DNA of 64,000 nucleotides from Leucogyrophana mollusca. Its lineage: Eukaryota; Basidiomycota; Agaricomycetes; Boletales. The translations under genes and the position numbers were made by a program. Of the stretch, positions 31,966-44,006 are shown in pieces. Every line of letters begins with the position of its first letter. Position 1 is the stretch's first letter. The stretch spans positions 1-64,000 of the forward strand of contig MU266431.1 of the NCBI GenBank assembly GCA_021014945.1. The letters are read 5' to 3'. The notes under the pieces are model-generated. The model was not told the DNA's origin. It was given only the letters and a program-made list of their open reading frames with translations, and did not search any database.

Positions 31966-34900
31966 ATGGATCCAGAGAAAACCCCGTTCGTACCCAGTCC
32001 CCGTCTTCCACCCGCTGGCTACTTCCAAGCTCAAAGTTCCTGTCGGTGTAAGAAGAGCAGTGGGTCCAGAAATCTCATCGTTTGTATCGATGGGACCTCC
32101 AATAAATTCGGAAAGAAGGTTTCTATCTTATAACAATCACTGGTTTCATAGCTCACTCCTCTTCATTAGAATACAAATATAATCCAACTTTACAGCCAAA
32201 TTATTAAGACTGATGGCCAGGGCACTTACTATAACAGCGGTATCGGCACATACGCAAGGCCATCTTGGCGGTCTTTGTCGTACCTGAGACAACTCATAAC
32301 CAACAAGATAGACCTCGCCATTGCTTGGTATGCCTGATGTTTATTTTTCTGCACGTATTCATGGCTTGTGTCTGCCCCCGGAATCACAGGAACGTGGAGA
32401 AAGTGATTCAGGCTGCTTATCGTTGGTATGTGTCAGGGACATTGTCAATTGTCGAAGATGACGAGTTTGGAGTAGGCTAGCAGACGAATATAGTCCGGGT
32501 GACCAGATATACCTCTTTGGTAGGGAGTCGCCTTCTTTCTCCTAGATCCGGGTCTGATCTCTGGCTCAGGTTTTTCGCGGGGCGCCTACCAAGTGCGAGC
32601 ACTGGCAGGCATGATTGAGCACGCATGTAATTTAATATTGTTGCTCAACCATCAATGCTGATTCTTGAACAGGTGGGACTATTGTATCCCGGAAATGCCG
32701 AGCAGATCCCATTCGCCTACGAACTTTATGCCTCTGTCGATAGCGCTAATGGGGAAAGCCTTGAGCTTGCAAAGACATTCAAAGATGCGTTTTCGAGGAC
32801 AGATGTGCGAGTACATTTCGTTGGAGTATGGTTCGTCTGGACGACGTCTATATAACCCTTGCGAATGTCATTTACAAGCTCCTATGTAGGGATACGGTCT
32901 CCTCGGTTGGCTTCATCAGGGGCAAGACGTTGCCATCGACGACCTCGTCGAGTGACCACATATGCTACTTTAGACATGCCTTGGCGCTTGACGAACGCCG
33001 TGTCAAGTTTCTCCCAGAGTATGTCTACGGAGGGAGAGCTGACGAGTCTAATACCGGCCATGTGAAAGAGGTATGGTTTGCGGGAAGCCATTCGGACGTG
33101 TACGTTCCTCACCGCAAATTCGATCATACTTGTCTGACGCATTCTTGTAGAGGAGGGGGAAACAGACTCAACGAGAAGCTACAGTTAGATACCATTCCGT
33201 TGCAGTGGATGCGTAGCGAGGCCATCACTGCAGGACTTCGTTTACATCCGGCGGAGATCACGTGGACGCTTGGAGACTTGGAGCAGGGAACCAGTAATTC
33301 CCTAACTCTAGGGTGGTGGCTCTTAGAGTTAATACCCTTCAAACGGCTTCTTTACTACAATTCCCAACGTCACACCTATCGGTAAGTAGCCTTCTTTATG
33401 AAACCCACCGAACTGCTGCACATTTTGTCAGGCCGCATTGGGGTGGGCCTCGCAAGATCCTCCCAGGTCAGAAGGTGCATGCGTCAGTTCTCTTCAAGAC
33501 CAACTATAAACCGAAGGCAAGGTTCTGGAAAAACTTGCAGCAGTGGGAGGAGCCAATGTACTGGAACGAACCCGACAGCCACAAACGTCTGTCGAAGCTT
33601 GGACCTACATGGGAGAAAGATATCTTTGACCCTTACGCGGCTCGAGAACTTCTCGATAGTCTCAGGACCAGAGAGACCCTCGACTTCGTCGACCGCTTAG
33701 CGTTCATGGCTGGTTTCGGTTCGTCCGAAGTCATTCCGTAATTAGTGGACACTAAAGTACTTTCATCAGACGAGGGCAGGAAGGCGATCAGTACGGTGTC
33801 CGATGCGATACAGATACTCACAAGGCTTCTTCGCAGCGAAGAACAACGTGTGCAGCTTAGCGCTGCTGTTGCCCTCTGCGAACTCGGTTTGTGGCCCAAT
33901 TTTTTTGTCCTATACCAGCATAACCAATTGCGTCCCAGACCTTATAATGGCTGGCCAACTTCTTCAAGGAAAGACCGATATGGTCCTCCGAATGCTCAAG
34001 AGTACCCACGTAAAATCACAAATTCGTGCTTGCGTTTCTCTCCCTTCCTTATGCAAACACGAGGCTCTCCGATCCACAATCCTGACTGACGATACACTTC
34101 GCACACTCAAGGATTTGTGTCGAAACGAGGACGCCGATACCATGTTGCAGGTGCAGAGCACCCAGGCCCTGTCCTTGCTCGTCGAAACTGGTCAGTCTGC
34201 TTTATATCACAACTATACCTTTTGATGATAACATATCGAAGCCGGCGTGACTTCCACGATTATTCGTATCAACGCTGTCTCAGAAATGGCCATGCTGCTG
34301 CATGATACGAAACGTAGGCTTTCCACCTAACTATGCTCTCAGCCTTATGCCTATTATTTCAGATGATCCTGTGAAAGTCGCGGTCATGAACATCCTCACG
34401 GCCTTGACTGGGAACGGTACGTCTTGTTCATCTCGTGTCTCGACGACCTTGACATGTGGATACTTAGGTGCTGCTCGAAGTGCGATACGCAATGCGAACG
34501 CCATACCGGCCCTTGTCAAACTGATGAAACGCAATGATCACTATGTCGCACCGGCCGCTGTCGAAGTGTTATGCGCGTTGTCTAGATATGGTACGTCGAC
34601 AGCCTGGTCACTCATCCACACGTGTGTCAATGACGAGTTGCGCCGAAGAGGATACCAGGGAGACGGTGCTCAGGTCCCGTGCACCCACTGTGCTCCTTGA
34701 CATGCTAGAGCACCCCTCTGGTGACGGTGAAAGTGTTGCCTGGCGATGTCTTGCGGTCCTCGGACAGTACGGTACGCACATTCACGAAAGATCACCAGAC
34801 GTAACTCTGATAGGTGCTCCAGGGGATGCACAAAAGGCACTGGTTGATTGTGGCCTTGTCGGGAAGCTTGCCAACTTATCCAAGAGTCGATTTTCTGACA

Positions 34901-36261
34901 AAAGCGAAAGCGCTATCCAAGCATTGATATCCCTAGCAGAGTACGACAGTGAGTTTCACGCTGCTTGCGGTTGTTGTTGACCTTCAATGATGTCAATCTC
35001 TCAGATTCCGTCCGCTCAATACTTGTGAGCTCTGGGGCTCTCAAGACAATGATCAAGCGCCTTCGTGATCAGAATCACTGCCTTTTTGCTGCACGTTCTC
35101 TGTGCAGTCTCATGCAGTTTGGTCTGTCCCATTCTTGTTATCTCTGCGCATTCATTCAACAGTTATTCAGAGGACATTCGGCCAATCGTGCTCAAGTCTG
35201 AGGCGCCTTCGTCCTTTGTCCGCATGCTGAAGCATGGCTGGTTTGACGAGGTTATAGACGACAAGGGACTCACGACATTACAGCATGTCCTGGATTACTG
35301 TTAGCTCATCTCAGTTCTGACTCTATTCCAGACTGACACGTTTCCAGCCGATCTGAGGGCCATCATGATTGACTCCCATGCCATGGAGACATTATCTCAA
35401 CTTCTACAGAACAACGATCCTCGAATAACCTTTGCCGGTCTCGAGTATCTCCGCACCTTTGCTAGATATGGTTGGTCACCAATGTAGAACACCTCGTAGG
35501 GTGCTTATATTCCCCTTGTAGACGATGGGATGCGTGCGCTCTCCGAAAAGGAGATGGTTGGACCAGTCATGTACACTCTCAGGAGTTCTCATCAGGCACT
35601 GCGGATCAGCGGCGCACGTACCCTCCACATACTAGCGAAGAATGGTGATATTTCTGAAGTTGTTTTCTCCACCCTAAAAAAAGACTAACAAATCTCGTTT
35701 GGTCAGCCCGTGTGCGAGCGACGATCGTGCATCTCGGCCGATTCGAACTTCTGAAGATGCTGAAAAGTGACAACGCTGACGCGATAATAGGTGCAGCCAC
35801 TGCTCTACGTGCTTTGTCGTGTCATGGTAAGAGCAACAGCCGTGGTTGTTGCATTTACAGCCCCGATATTCATCCTTGTACAGAGGAAATATGCGAACTT
35901 GTCCGCACACCCAATATTCTTAGGGGCCTCCGATACCAAGTTGAGGAGCCCCCAGCATCTCCTCAATCTCCCCAATCGCCACGCTACGTCTTCAAAGAAG
36001 GTGCGGCTACTACTATCTGATATTGTGAATCCCATTCACCATTTAATAGATGTATCAATAGCAATTAGTCGACTACTGACGAGCCTTGTTCACGGCATCG
36101 ACCTTGACACGGACCTCCCACATGAACCATTCGACGCGCCACGCAAAAGCAGTTCAGCCATCGTATGGGCCTGGGCCATTTCGACAGTGCTGTGCTGTCC
36201 TTGCCTCTTGCTTTGCGGCTTGGGCCAACTCGCGTATCAAGAGCTGTTGGAGGAGGAGTGA
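31966..36261 (+). CDS. DUF2235 hydrolase domain fused to armadillo-type repeats, tail membrane segment
   Basis: The N-terminal half is a DUF2235 (Tle1-like alpha/beta hydrolase) domain: NLIVCIDGTSNKFGKKNTNI, the nucleophile elbow GFSRGAYQVRALAG (rebuilt across an intron near 32520-32568), VHFVGVWDTVSSVG, RHALALDERRVKFLPE and WFAGSHSDVGGGN. These motifs are intact, so phospholipase or esterase activity is possible. From 33745 on, many short exons encode helical repeats of armadillo/HEAT type (AVALCELG, KVAVMNILTALTGN, AIPALVKLMKRND, APTVLLDMLEHPSG, AATALRALSCH). The last exon carries a hydrophobic segment (SSAIVWAWAISTVLCCPCLL) and ends at 36261. A TAA at 33739-33741 lies in frame at the junction. 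It may be a nonsense change, be removed by an unusually short intron, or separate two genes. Confidence 0.7.
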
Positions 36262-36492
36262 ACAACGCCCCCTTCTGACTACACGTCACCACGAACAGCT
36301 TATCTCTTGTTTGATATAGCATACATATGTCGCTCATATTCCTCTATTCCCCTTTTTGCTGGTAGTAGAGTGGGCCTACGTTACCCGTCACTTGTATATA
36401 TCACTACATAAGTAGTGTACTTGGTATAAGGTGTTTCAAGTTTAAGGAAAGACTCTCCCTTCTATACACATTCCGCCTACAGGGGATTAGTT

Positions 36493-38257
36493 TTAAGCCT
36501 TATCTGCCTGAGTACACAGCTCTTCCCATCGACTCTTGACAAGCTCCCAATCACGAAGGGACCCGCCCACACACTGCCATGCCCATTCTTCCTCGATGGA
36601 CGTACGGACATAGTCCATTTCCTCTGGGCTTCCCGCCGGGAAAAATGTGCCGTCGTTGAGTGGCTTCCGAAAGCAATACAGACGCCCGACGTTCTCTGAT
36701 TTTTGGAGGATATTGTTGGCGTATGGCAAGCGCACCTCCTCGTAGAGCCGCAAAGCTTCGGCTATGTTGTCTTTCTGTGTCGACTCGTGCGTGAGCAGGC
36801 GTCCTATGATGAATGCATCCTTAAACAGCCCATTCAATATTAAAATCAGGAAATACAGTGAACGGCGTACTTCGATGGCTTGGCCAGCGCCAGCACCGAA
36901 ATGAGGTTCCATGCCATGTGCCTAACGAACGATGACGCAAACCTGAGCCAAAACAACTCATCCGGGCACCAGGATACATACAGCATCGCCAAGGATTGCC
37001 ACACGGCCAGAGACATAATTCGGTAAGGTCTTAACAACATGTAACGCCCACCGCGATGGCTTTTCGACGCACTGTCATAGAAGTTTAGCAAACCTCATAG
37101 TGGGACCTGTTAAAACTGATCACTTGAACCAAGGCTCTAGCTGCTGGTTCCCAATCGGCATACTGATCAACGATTTCCTGCTCCGGAACCTCTGTCACCC
37201 AGCGACCTTCGAATTGCGTCGCATAGGCATCTGGGTTGTGAGAGAAAATGGCCACGTTGATAAGCCGACCTTGCGACACGGGATATGCTACAATGTGCTG
37301 CGGAACCTGTCAAAGGGGAGCCATTTGCGTCACTCAGGACTGACCTTGTTTCTGCCGAGATGCTACCAAAACTGTCACGATCTCTTCATATATGCTAGTG
37401 CCAGAGAGCTCACCATAGTCAACCCTTGTGGTGCAGCAACATCCGGAAAAGTTTTGTGTAGCTTCTCGGTAGAAATCAAGCACCTGTAGGCTAGAATTCC
37501 AGTCCAAATGGGGTCCATATATTGCGCTATCCACTTCTTGTACGCCGTATCTGAAGAGTTGTTGGCCATTTCCTGGAACATGGTCTTGCGTGTGGCAGAC
37601 CGAACTCCGTCAGCACCGATGAGGACGTCAGTCTTGGCGGAGGTTCCGTCCGCGAAGTTCATGACTAAAGAATTGGTCGCGTCGTCTTGAAAGTACGACA
37701 GGAGCTTCTTTGAAGTGTGAATGTTACAAGAAGCTGGCAGGTGTTGCAGTAATACGTTAATGAGATCCCGGCGATGGAGAGTCAAGGGGCCGACTACGAG
37801 GAGATATGTTTAGTTTGTCACGGACATAAGGTAAGGGGACTTGCTTTCTAAAATGCGCTTAAACCATTGATATCCGTCTTCCTGGTCCGATTTTCTGAAT
37901 GTAGGGCCTATGGGTGAGTCAGCTCAGACGACACAAAATTAGAGGACATGCATTGAGATAACTTCCCATCATTGTTCTGGGGAGGCCGGATAGCAAGCTG
38001 TGCTAACTCGTCATATAAACCGAGCTCTTTCATTATGTCCACTGTGCGAGAGAAAAACCCAATGCCAGCTCCGACTGTTTCGATCTCTGGGCCTGCCTCG
38101 AAGAGCTCGACGGGCAAAGATCCGTATTTCCCTAAAATCATGGCGAGAGCCAGACCGCCTATTCCTCCCCCGCTGCACATATACACTAGGTCTTCGAGGG
38201 CCAGTCATCAAATGAAACGACATACCATATCGCCACGCAAAAGCTCGATCCCGGCAT
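36493..38257 (-). CDS. FAD-dependent monooxygenase, salicylate-hydroxylase-like
   Basis: Single-component flavoprotein hydroxylase of the UbiH/salicylate 1-monooxygenase type, which uses NAD(P)H and O2 to hydroxylate an aromatic or related substrate. The first exon (ATG at 38257) encodes only a dozen residues and splices into VAICGGGIGGLAL, the FAD GxGxxG fold. Next come ELFEAGPEIETVGAGIGF, the RRDLINVLLQHLP segment, DVLIGADGVRSATRK (the DG motif), AYRCLI, HIVAYPVSQGRLINVAIF and RVAILGDAAHGMEPHFGAGAGQ (the second FAD motif), then a C-terminal helical tail. It ends at 36493. About seven short introns. All cofactor motifs are present. It is head-to-head with the METTL16-like gene. The substrate is unknown. 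Confidence 0.85.
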
Positions 38258-38918
38258 CCTGAGAGATATTGGCGTTTCAGTGGGCAAAAGAGCTAGTTGA
38301 TAACAAGGATCAGAAGCCTTGCGGTAGATATTGGTTCATCAACGTGCCTGGGTGGAGAAGGCCTGATCACGACCTCGGGGACATTCAAGCAAAAATACTG
38401 TCGCAAGCGGATCAGGAGACCGCCATTCACGAGTCACAACGAGCCTAGGCGCATTCCCGGTGCGACTTCGGCCATCTGGGCAAGGTCTTGCCCCGGAAAA
38501 ACGACTATGCTGGACATTCAAGGAAGAAGCCTTGAACCTGGCGTCGCGTTACACCCACTGGGTCTAGTACTGGCAGGTGTCTGGCAGAATGAACCACGTT
38601 AACCGCTTTAAAGAATCATGACTAATCAGCATCAAATGCACAGCCACCAAGTATAGACCACAACAGACTCCAAAACGATCACAACTGCATGTTTTGTTCT
38701 GCCTCGCACTTTGCATGATTCGACATTCAGCTTATTTACAGGCTACTTGAAGAGTGAAGTACGGGCGTTGAACGTTTATTTCCAAATATCTTAGAGCTTA
38801 CTCTCTGTGAGAATTGACCCTACTCCACACACAAACTGGTCATAATGTACTTGGCTGTACAGTGTATCCAAAAATCAGTCTGCGTCGTGTTCGCTCGCTG
38901 GTACTACACTCAATGGTC
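38258..38918. other. Divergent intergenic promoter region
   Basis: Separates the head-to-head FAD monooxygenase and methyltransferase genes. Overlapping open frames at 38297-38602 (plus) and 38339-38521 (minus) have no motif and are not called. Confidence 0.5.
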
Positions 38919-40857
38919 ATGCATTCCCGCAACCCATATCGCAATCCGCCAGATTTTGCTGCGCTAGCTAGACAGTATCTTCCACTTAAACCATAGTCCG
39001 TCCAGCAGTGGCTATTCACCCTACTCTTACTCATCGATATTATCCACCAGTGTATCGTCGGCACCCAACGGAACCAGCACCATTGATTTCAAAGATCCGG
39101 TCGCGCAAAGGTCAGAACGTTCCAGTATGCACCGTCCAAGCTCTTAAGACCGCCTCTGTCACATTGATAGACGTCTCACTGAGGCCCTACTTCAGCGCGA
39201 TTTTGACATTCAGCTGACCTTACCTGACGATCGTTTGTGTCCACCTGTGAGTATTTCATGCCCTTTTAGCAGCATGTTATATAGACAACGAGACGATTCC
39301 AGGTTCCTAATAGGCAGGCCTACTCTTCGCTACCCGGCTGTTCCCAAGTTGATCAAGTGCTTACCATCAAGGCTCAACTACGTCCTATGGCTCCAAGATA
39401 TTATCGAAGTCGTTTCTAGCAAAGTCGATGTTGTTAGGGGAGTTGACATGTAAGATGCTCCCAGATTGGCATTACCCTTGCTAACCGAATACTCCATCAG
39501 AGGAACAGGGGCTTCTGCCATTTACCCGTTGTTGGCCTGTAAACTCGATCCGTCGTGGATTATGACCGCCACAGGTGTGCATCTTTTCACCACTGGGGGC
39601 AGAAAACTGACGTCCAGCATCTTTAAGACATCGATGAAGCATCGCTACGTAGCGCCCGAGCGAACGTAGAGAGAAATAACCTTTGCGACCGAATAACAGT
39701 GCTGCAGGCTGCCCACAATGATCCCATCTTTTCGTTGCTTGATGTGGACATCAATACTCAGTAGGTCGCATGCTGTATGTTGCCAATCGAGCAATAGTTC
39801 ATCCGCGTTGCCCAGATTTGACTTTACAATGTGCAACCCTCCTTTCTACAGTAGTGCGGAGGAAATAGCCAGCTCTTCTGACGCGAAGGAATATGGTCCA
39901 AGTGCTGTAAGCGTTGGGCTGTTTTCCTATGGGTTCGTCTTGCTCAAATTACCCACCTAGGTCTGCACCGGCGTCGACGTGGAGATGATAACACCTGGAG
40001 GAGAGTCGGAATTTGTAACGCGGATGGTTACAGAAAGTCTACGACATAAAAGTAGATGCAGGTGGGTAAATCTCTTGCGCCGTTATTTCTTGATTGCAGA
40101 TGTTCATTTTACAAGATGGTTCACTTCAATGCTCGGCAAGATGTCCACGGTCCCAGTGGTTGTGGCTCTATTACGGCTCAACAAAGTAGGTACCCAGTAC
40201 ACTGCTTCGTCTGATACCCATATTTTTGGTTTCGGCAATATAGATCGATAACTACGCCATTACCGAGTTTGTGCAAGGCCAGACTCGCCGCTGGGCCATC
40301 GCATGGTCGTTTGGCACCAGTCGGTTGCCAGACGTGAGCGCCCAGCACTTCTATCGCCCAAGCTGACATATACTGATAGCACACAGACATTGGCCCGCAT
40401 CAGCCAACCAGCATTACAAGCCATCATGCCGTCTCGTAACACCTTACGACAACCTTTCCCGGACAGTCATTCTGTCGAGCACCTCGCCGAAGCCCTCAAA
40501 AGCGTGCTTGAGCTTATTGACGGTGTCCGATATACGCCTGTCGAGGCCGTCAGCACAGATTGCCGGCCATCAGCATTCACAGTGGAGGCAGCTACTAACT
40601 CGTGGTCTCGGGCGGCTCGTAGGAGGAAGGCCAGTGTTGAAGATGGCCAGACCCTGATGCCCACTTTTGCGGCGCTGCGATGCCGCATCGAGTGCCTCGA
40701 CAACTCTTGGCCAGGATCTGGCGAGCGAAGGGTTGTAGAGGGACCACGGTTCAAACTTGAGTTTGTCTGGGTTGAAGGCAAGGAGCGGACATTCTTTGAG
40801 AGCTTCGTGAGCCATGTCAGTAAGAAGGTAGGACTGGGTATCCTGGCTGCTGGATAG
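38919..40857 (+). CDS. METTL16-like U6 snRNA N6-adenosine methyltransferase
   Basis: S-adenosylmethionine-dependent methyltransferase of the METTL16/DUF890 family, which in other eukaryotes makes N6-methyladenosine in U6 snRNA. The start [20 protein letters not shown] is the family's typical N-terminus; an ATG two codons earlier (38913) is also possible. Spliced exons give [32 protein letters not shown] and [18 protein letters not shown] (joined over a GC-AG intron at 39314-39371). Then come [18 protein letters not shown] (SAM-binding), [11 protein letters not shown] (the catalytic NPPF tetrad), [11 protein letters not shown] and a C-terminal domain ending in LGILAAG at 40857. It looks complete. 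Exon edges between 39660 and 40090 are approximate. Confidence 0.87.
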
Positions 40858-41629
40858 TTGTGAAAGCCGTGTTTATTAATGGTCTAAATCTGAGTGGTCC
40901 TTGCGGCGGCGATGCCCACCCACCTCTGGTCCATGACAAGCACGCTTCGTGTCATTTCAATGTCCATTCGACAGCAAAAATGTTCGACCACCCAATCTTC
41001 AGCTGATACATAGGACCCCCACCTCAATAGTCGCACAGACAATGGATACACGAGATCCCCGGTTCAACGTCCAGTTATTTGGAGAAGGTGTGGTGCATAT
41101 TAGGCATAGTAATTAATCATTGTAGGCGGAAAGTTCTTCGCTGTACACATTGCACATTCTTATTGGTACTATACTAGAAGGAACGACTGTCTTCTTTCGA
41201 ATCTTTGGACTGCCTACGGGAGACTAGTACTATGCATACCACAGATATAAGAGCTGTTGCTGGGATCCTATTTTCCCTGTGGACTCAGCAGGAATCGTAC
41301 CCTTCGACACTGATAAAGCCCCCATTGCATCTCTTTTAAGATCTCGTGTTAGGTTGCATCGCTTCTTGGACTTCAACCGGTGGGATCCAGACTTGCTTTC
41401 GCTGCACGAACTTTGAGAGTAGGAAGGTATGACTTACAATAAACAATGTCACCTGAAGCGTCAGAGCTTACGAGTGAAAGTAGCTCTGTCACCGCACCAC
41501 ACGTTGTGTCATATTTGTTCGTCGGCGAGGCAGGAATCCAATCAATTGCACAGATCAGTGTAACGATACATTGACAATGTAGTGATACAAGTGTATGTCC
41601 AGATCCTTGTCTTTCTCCATAACAATACT
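40858..41629. other. Intergenic, no gene seen
   Basis: AT-rich spacer between two convergent genes. No coding frame or repeat was recognised. Confidence 0.5.
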
Positions 41630-43217
41630 TTAATCCTTCGAGATCTTGATAACGACCTTCCCAACATGCTTCTGGGACTCCAAGTATGAGTACGCTTCGA
41701 TGGCCTTCTCGAAGGGGAACACCGTATCGACGACAGGGTGAATCTGATGGGCCTTGATAAGGCGGTTCATGTCTTCAAACCTAGAGCGGAGCACCCTCAG
41801 TCGTGTTGACCCATTAGAGAGAACAAAGGACGGCTTACTGCTTGACTGAGCCAATTTGTATCCCGCGGAAGATCAAGGCCTTTCCGATGGCAGCGCGAAT
41901 GGGAAGATCCCCTTGTCCCTGTAGAGAAAATAAGATAGGAACGGGGGCTCATTTAGCCAGCGATGAACATTTCGTACCTGCGCAACAAAGCCGATAATGT
42001 GTATCCATCCAGCATATCGGACTGCCTTGATACATTTCTGGATTGTACCAGGCCCGCCAACCTGATCTCTGGGTCAACTTTGCAGATGTAATGAAATTCG
42101 AGATCTTACTTCAATGACGTGATCTACACCTTTACCCTCCGTCTAAGTAGGCAATAGAGTGAGTAACGGCATCATCAAGGCAAAGGAATGGCGAAATTGA
42201 CGCACAATCTTCAACACTACGTCATCCCAGTCAGGCGTCGTGTTGTAGTTGATGACATGATGAGCTCCGAGCTTTTTGGCGATCTCTAATTTCTCATCTG
42301 ACGAGGAGGTTGCAATGACCGTTGCCCCAGATGCAACAGCCAACTGCAGGCCGAAGCTGCATCGCCAAACAATGAGCCATTCCGTCCTAACGAAAGCAGC
42401 GTTTCATACGTACATAGATACACCTCCAGTTCCGAGAACAAGGACAAAGTCACCACCTTTGAGGGGTGTAGGCCCCAAAAGAGCGTTGTATGCTGTTAGA
42501 GCGGCGCAGCTGAAATAAATGATCAGTTAAGTCGAGGCGTTGCCACGCTAGGAGCTGGCATACGGGAGAGTCGAGCCCTCTTCGTATGAGAGGTGATCGG
42601 GGACGCGGACGAGGGACTATGACGTTGATCAGGGTACGCGTGAAGATAGTAATTTGGAGGGGCCGCACGTGGACAGGAACGTTAATGTATTCGCGGAGGA
42701 CACCATCGATCTGACCTCCAAGACCGGTTTGTTGGATATCATGGTTGACATCCCCGTGAATGTGATCCAAGGCAAAATTGGCGCAAACTCGGTCACCAAC
42801 TTTCCAGCCGGTTACATCTTGGCCGACAGCAGCGATTTCTCCCGCCATATCGGAACACGGGACGACGTCCTTCTTCTGACTGGAGTGGTCCCATCAATGA
42901 CGGCCCAAAAGTGCGAACGAGAGTGGACATACCCGGGGTATCTCCCCTTGCTTACCATTAGGTCACGGTACTGCATATTGTAAGTAGTCGACACGCGAAC
43001 TTAGGTAAGACACAAGAGGACGTACCTGCAAGGAAGCTGCGTGAATTTTGACTAAGACTTCATTCGCCTTTGGGCCGCTCAGGGGAGATTCCTGAAGTTT
43101 CAGGTTGGTGTGATGGTCGCCCTGGAACGAATATTAGATCAACTCTCGTCTCGCACAACTCGAACAAGTTCGACGCACCTGTGAACGGTACTCGCGAATA
43201 GTCTTCGGGATCGACAT
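41630..43217 (-). CDS. Medium-chain dehydrogenase/reductase (quinone-oxidoreductase/alcohol-dehydrogenase-like)
   Basis: NAD(P)-dependent MDR-superfamily enzyme. The ATG at 43217 gives [11 protein letters not shown]. Spliced exons then show [25 protein letters not shown], the catalytic-domain block [36 protein letters not shown] and [10 protein letters not shown]. The nucleotide-binding Rossmann part follows, with [26 protein letters not shown] and [12 protein letters not shown], then [20 protein letters not shown] and the usual MDR ending [19 protein letters not shown] before the stop at 41630. The substrate-binding loop around DHIHGD suggests the zinc-type family with changed ligands, but this was not worked out fully. 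Many 50-60 nt introns. It lies divergent from the FMO gene, so the two could be co-regulated. Confidence 0.83.
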
Positions 43218-44006
43218 GATGACGGCTTATCAAAAGGGTGTGATGACGGGTCTGAATCCAGCTTGTTCTTATAATGTAGAGTAAGGCTATGGGAAATCAA
43301 CGCGCCATAGCGAATGTCATGCTTTGGAATGCAGTGGAACATGTTTTTCCCGCCGGTGGGGAGAAGAGAGAATGGTTGGTTATTCATGCTAAGCGCTAAT
43401 CGACTAATCGTTGGCGTGACCTCATTCAATTTGGGCTAAATAATAGCCACGGCACAACCGGCATGGACCAAAATGTCAGAGGTTTGGTGTTAATTTTGTT
43501 TTGCCGGAAACTCCAGAAATGTACTTAGGTGACGTCAGGCCACGCCCAGCAAGCCTTTAGAGTCGTGCCATATTTGATCTCATGAAATTCGGTTCGCCCT
43601 CACGCCAAGATGTTGCGGGGATGCATGGCACCTACGGGTACAGGAACTGCCAATTATCACTCGTCAGCTATGTTTCCAGGTCCCCCGATCGCTTTACAGC
43701 TGCAGAGCGACTCCAGTTTGGCTTGTAAATTTCGCGGAAACAACACACAATGACTTCACAGCACCGTGACGGCCTCTTATACGTTATATGGGGATATCAC
43801 CCTTCGATGGACATAGTTGGGCCAAGCGTTCTTCAATAGCCCTCGATACTGATCCCATTCCCTCGATGGGATCCGCCTTGGACCCATTCCGAAGAGTTGC
43901 CAGCTCAAATACATATTAAAGCTCATTTGCGACATGCCAGTAAAGGACTCCCATTCACCCCCGGTGTAGCACTCCAGATACCGCAGTACTCAATCCCCAG
44001 TTGACT
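43218..44006. other. Divergent intergenic promoter region
   Basis: Nothing coding is seen between the divergent MDR and FMO genes. It should contain both promoters. Confidence 0.5.
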
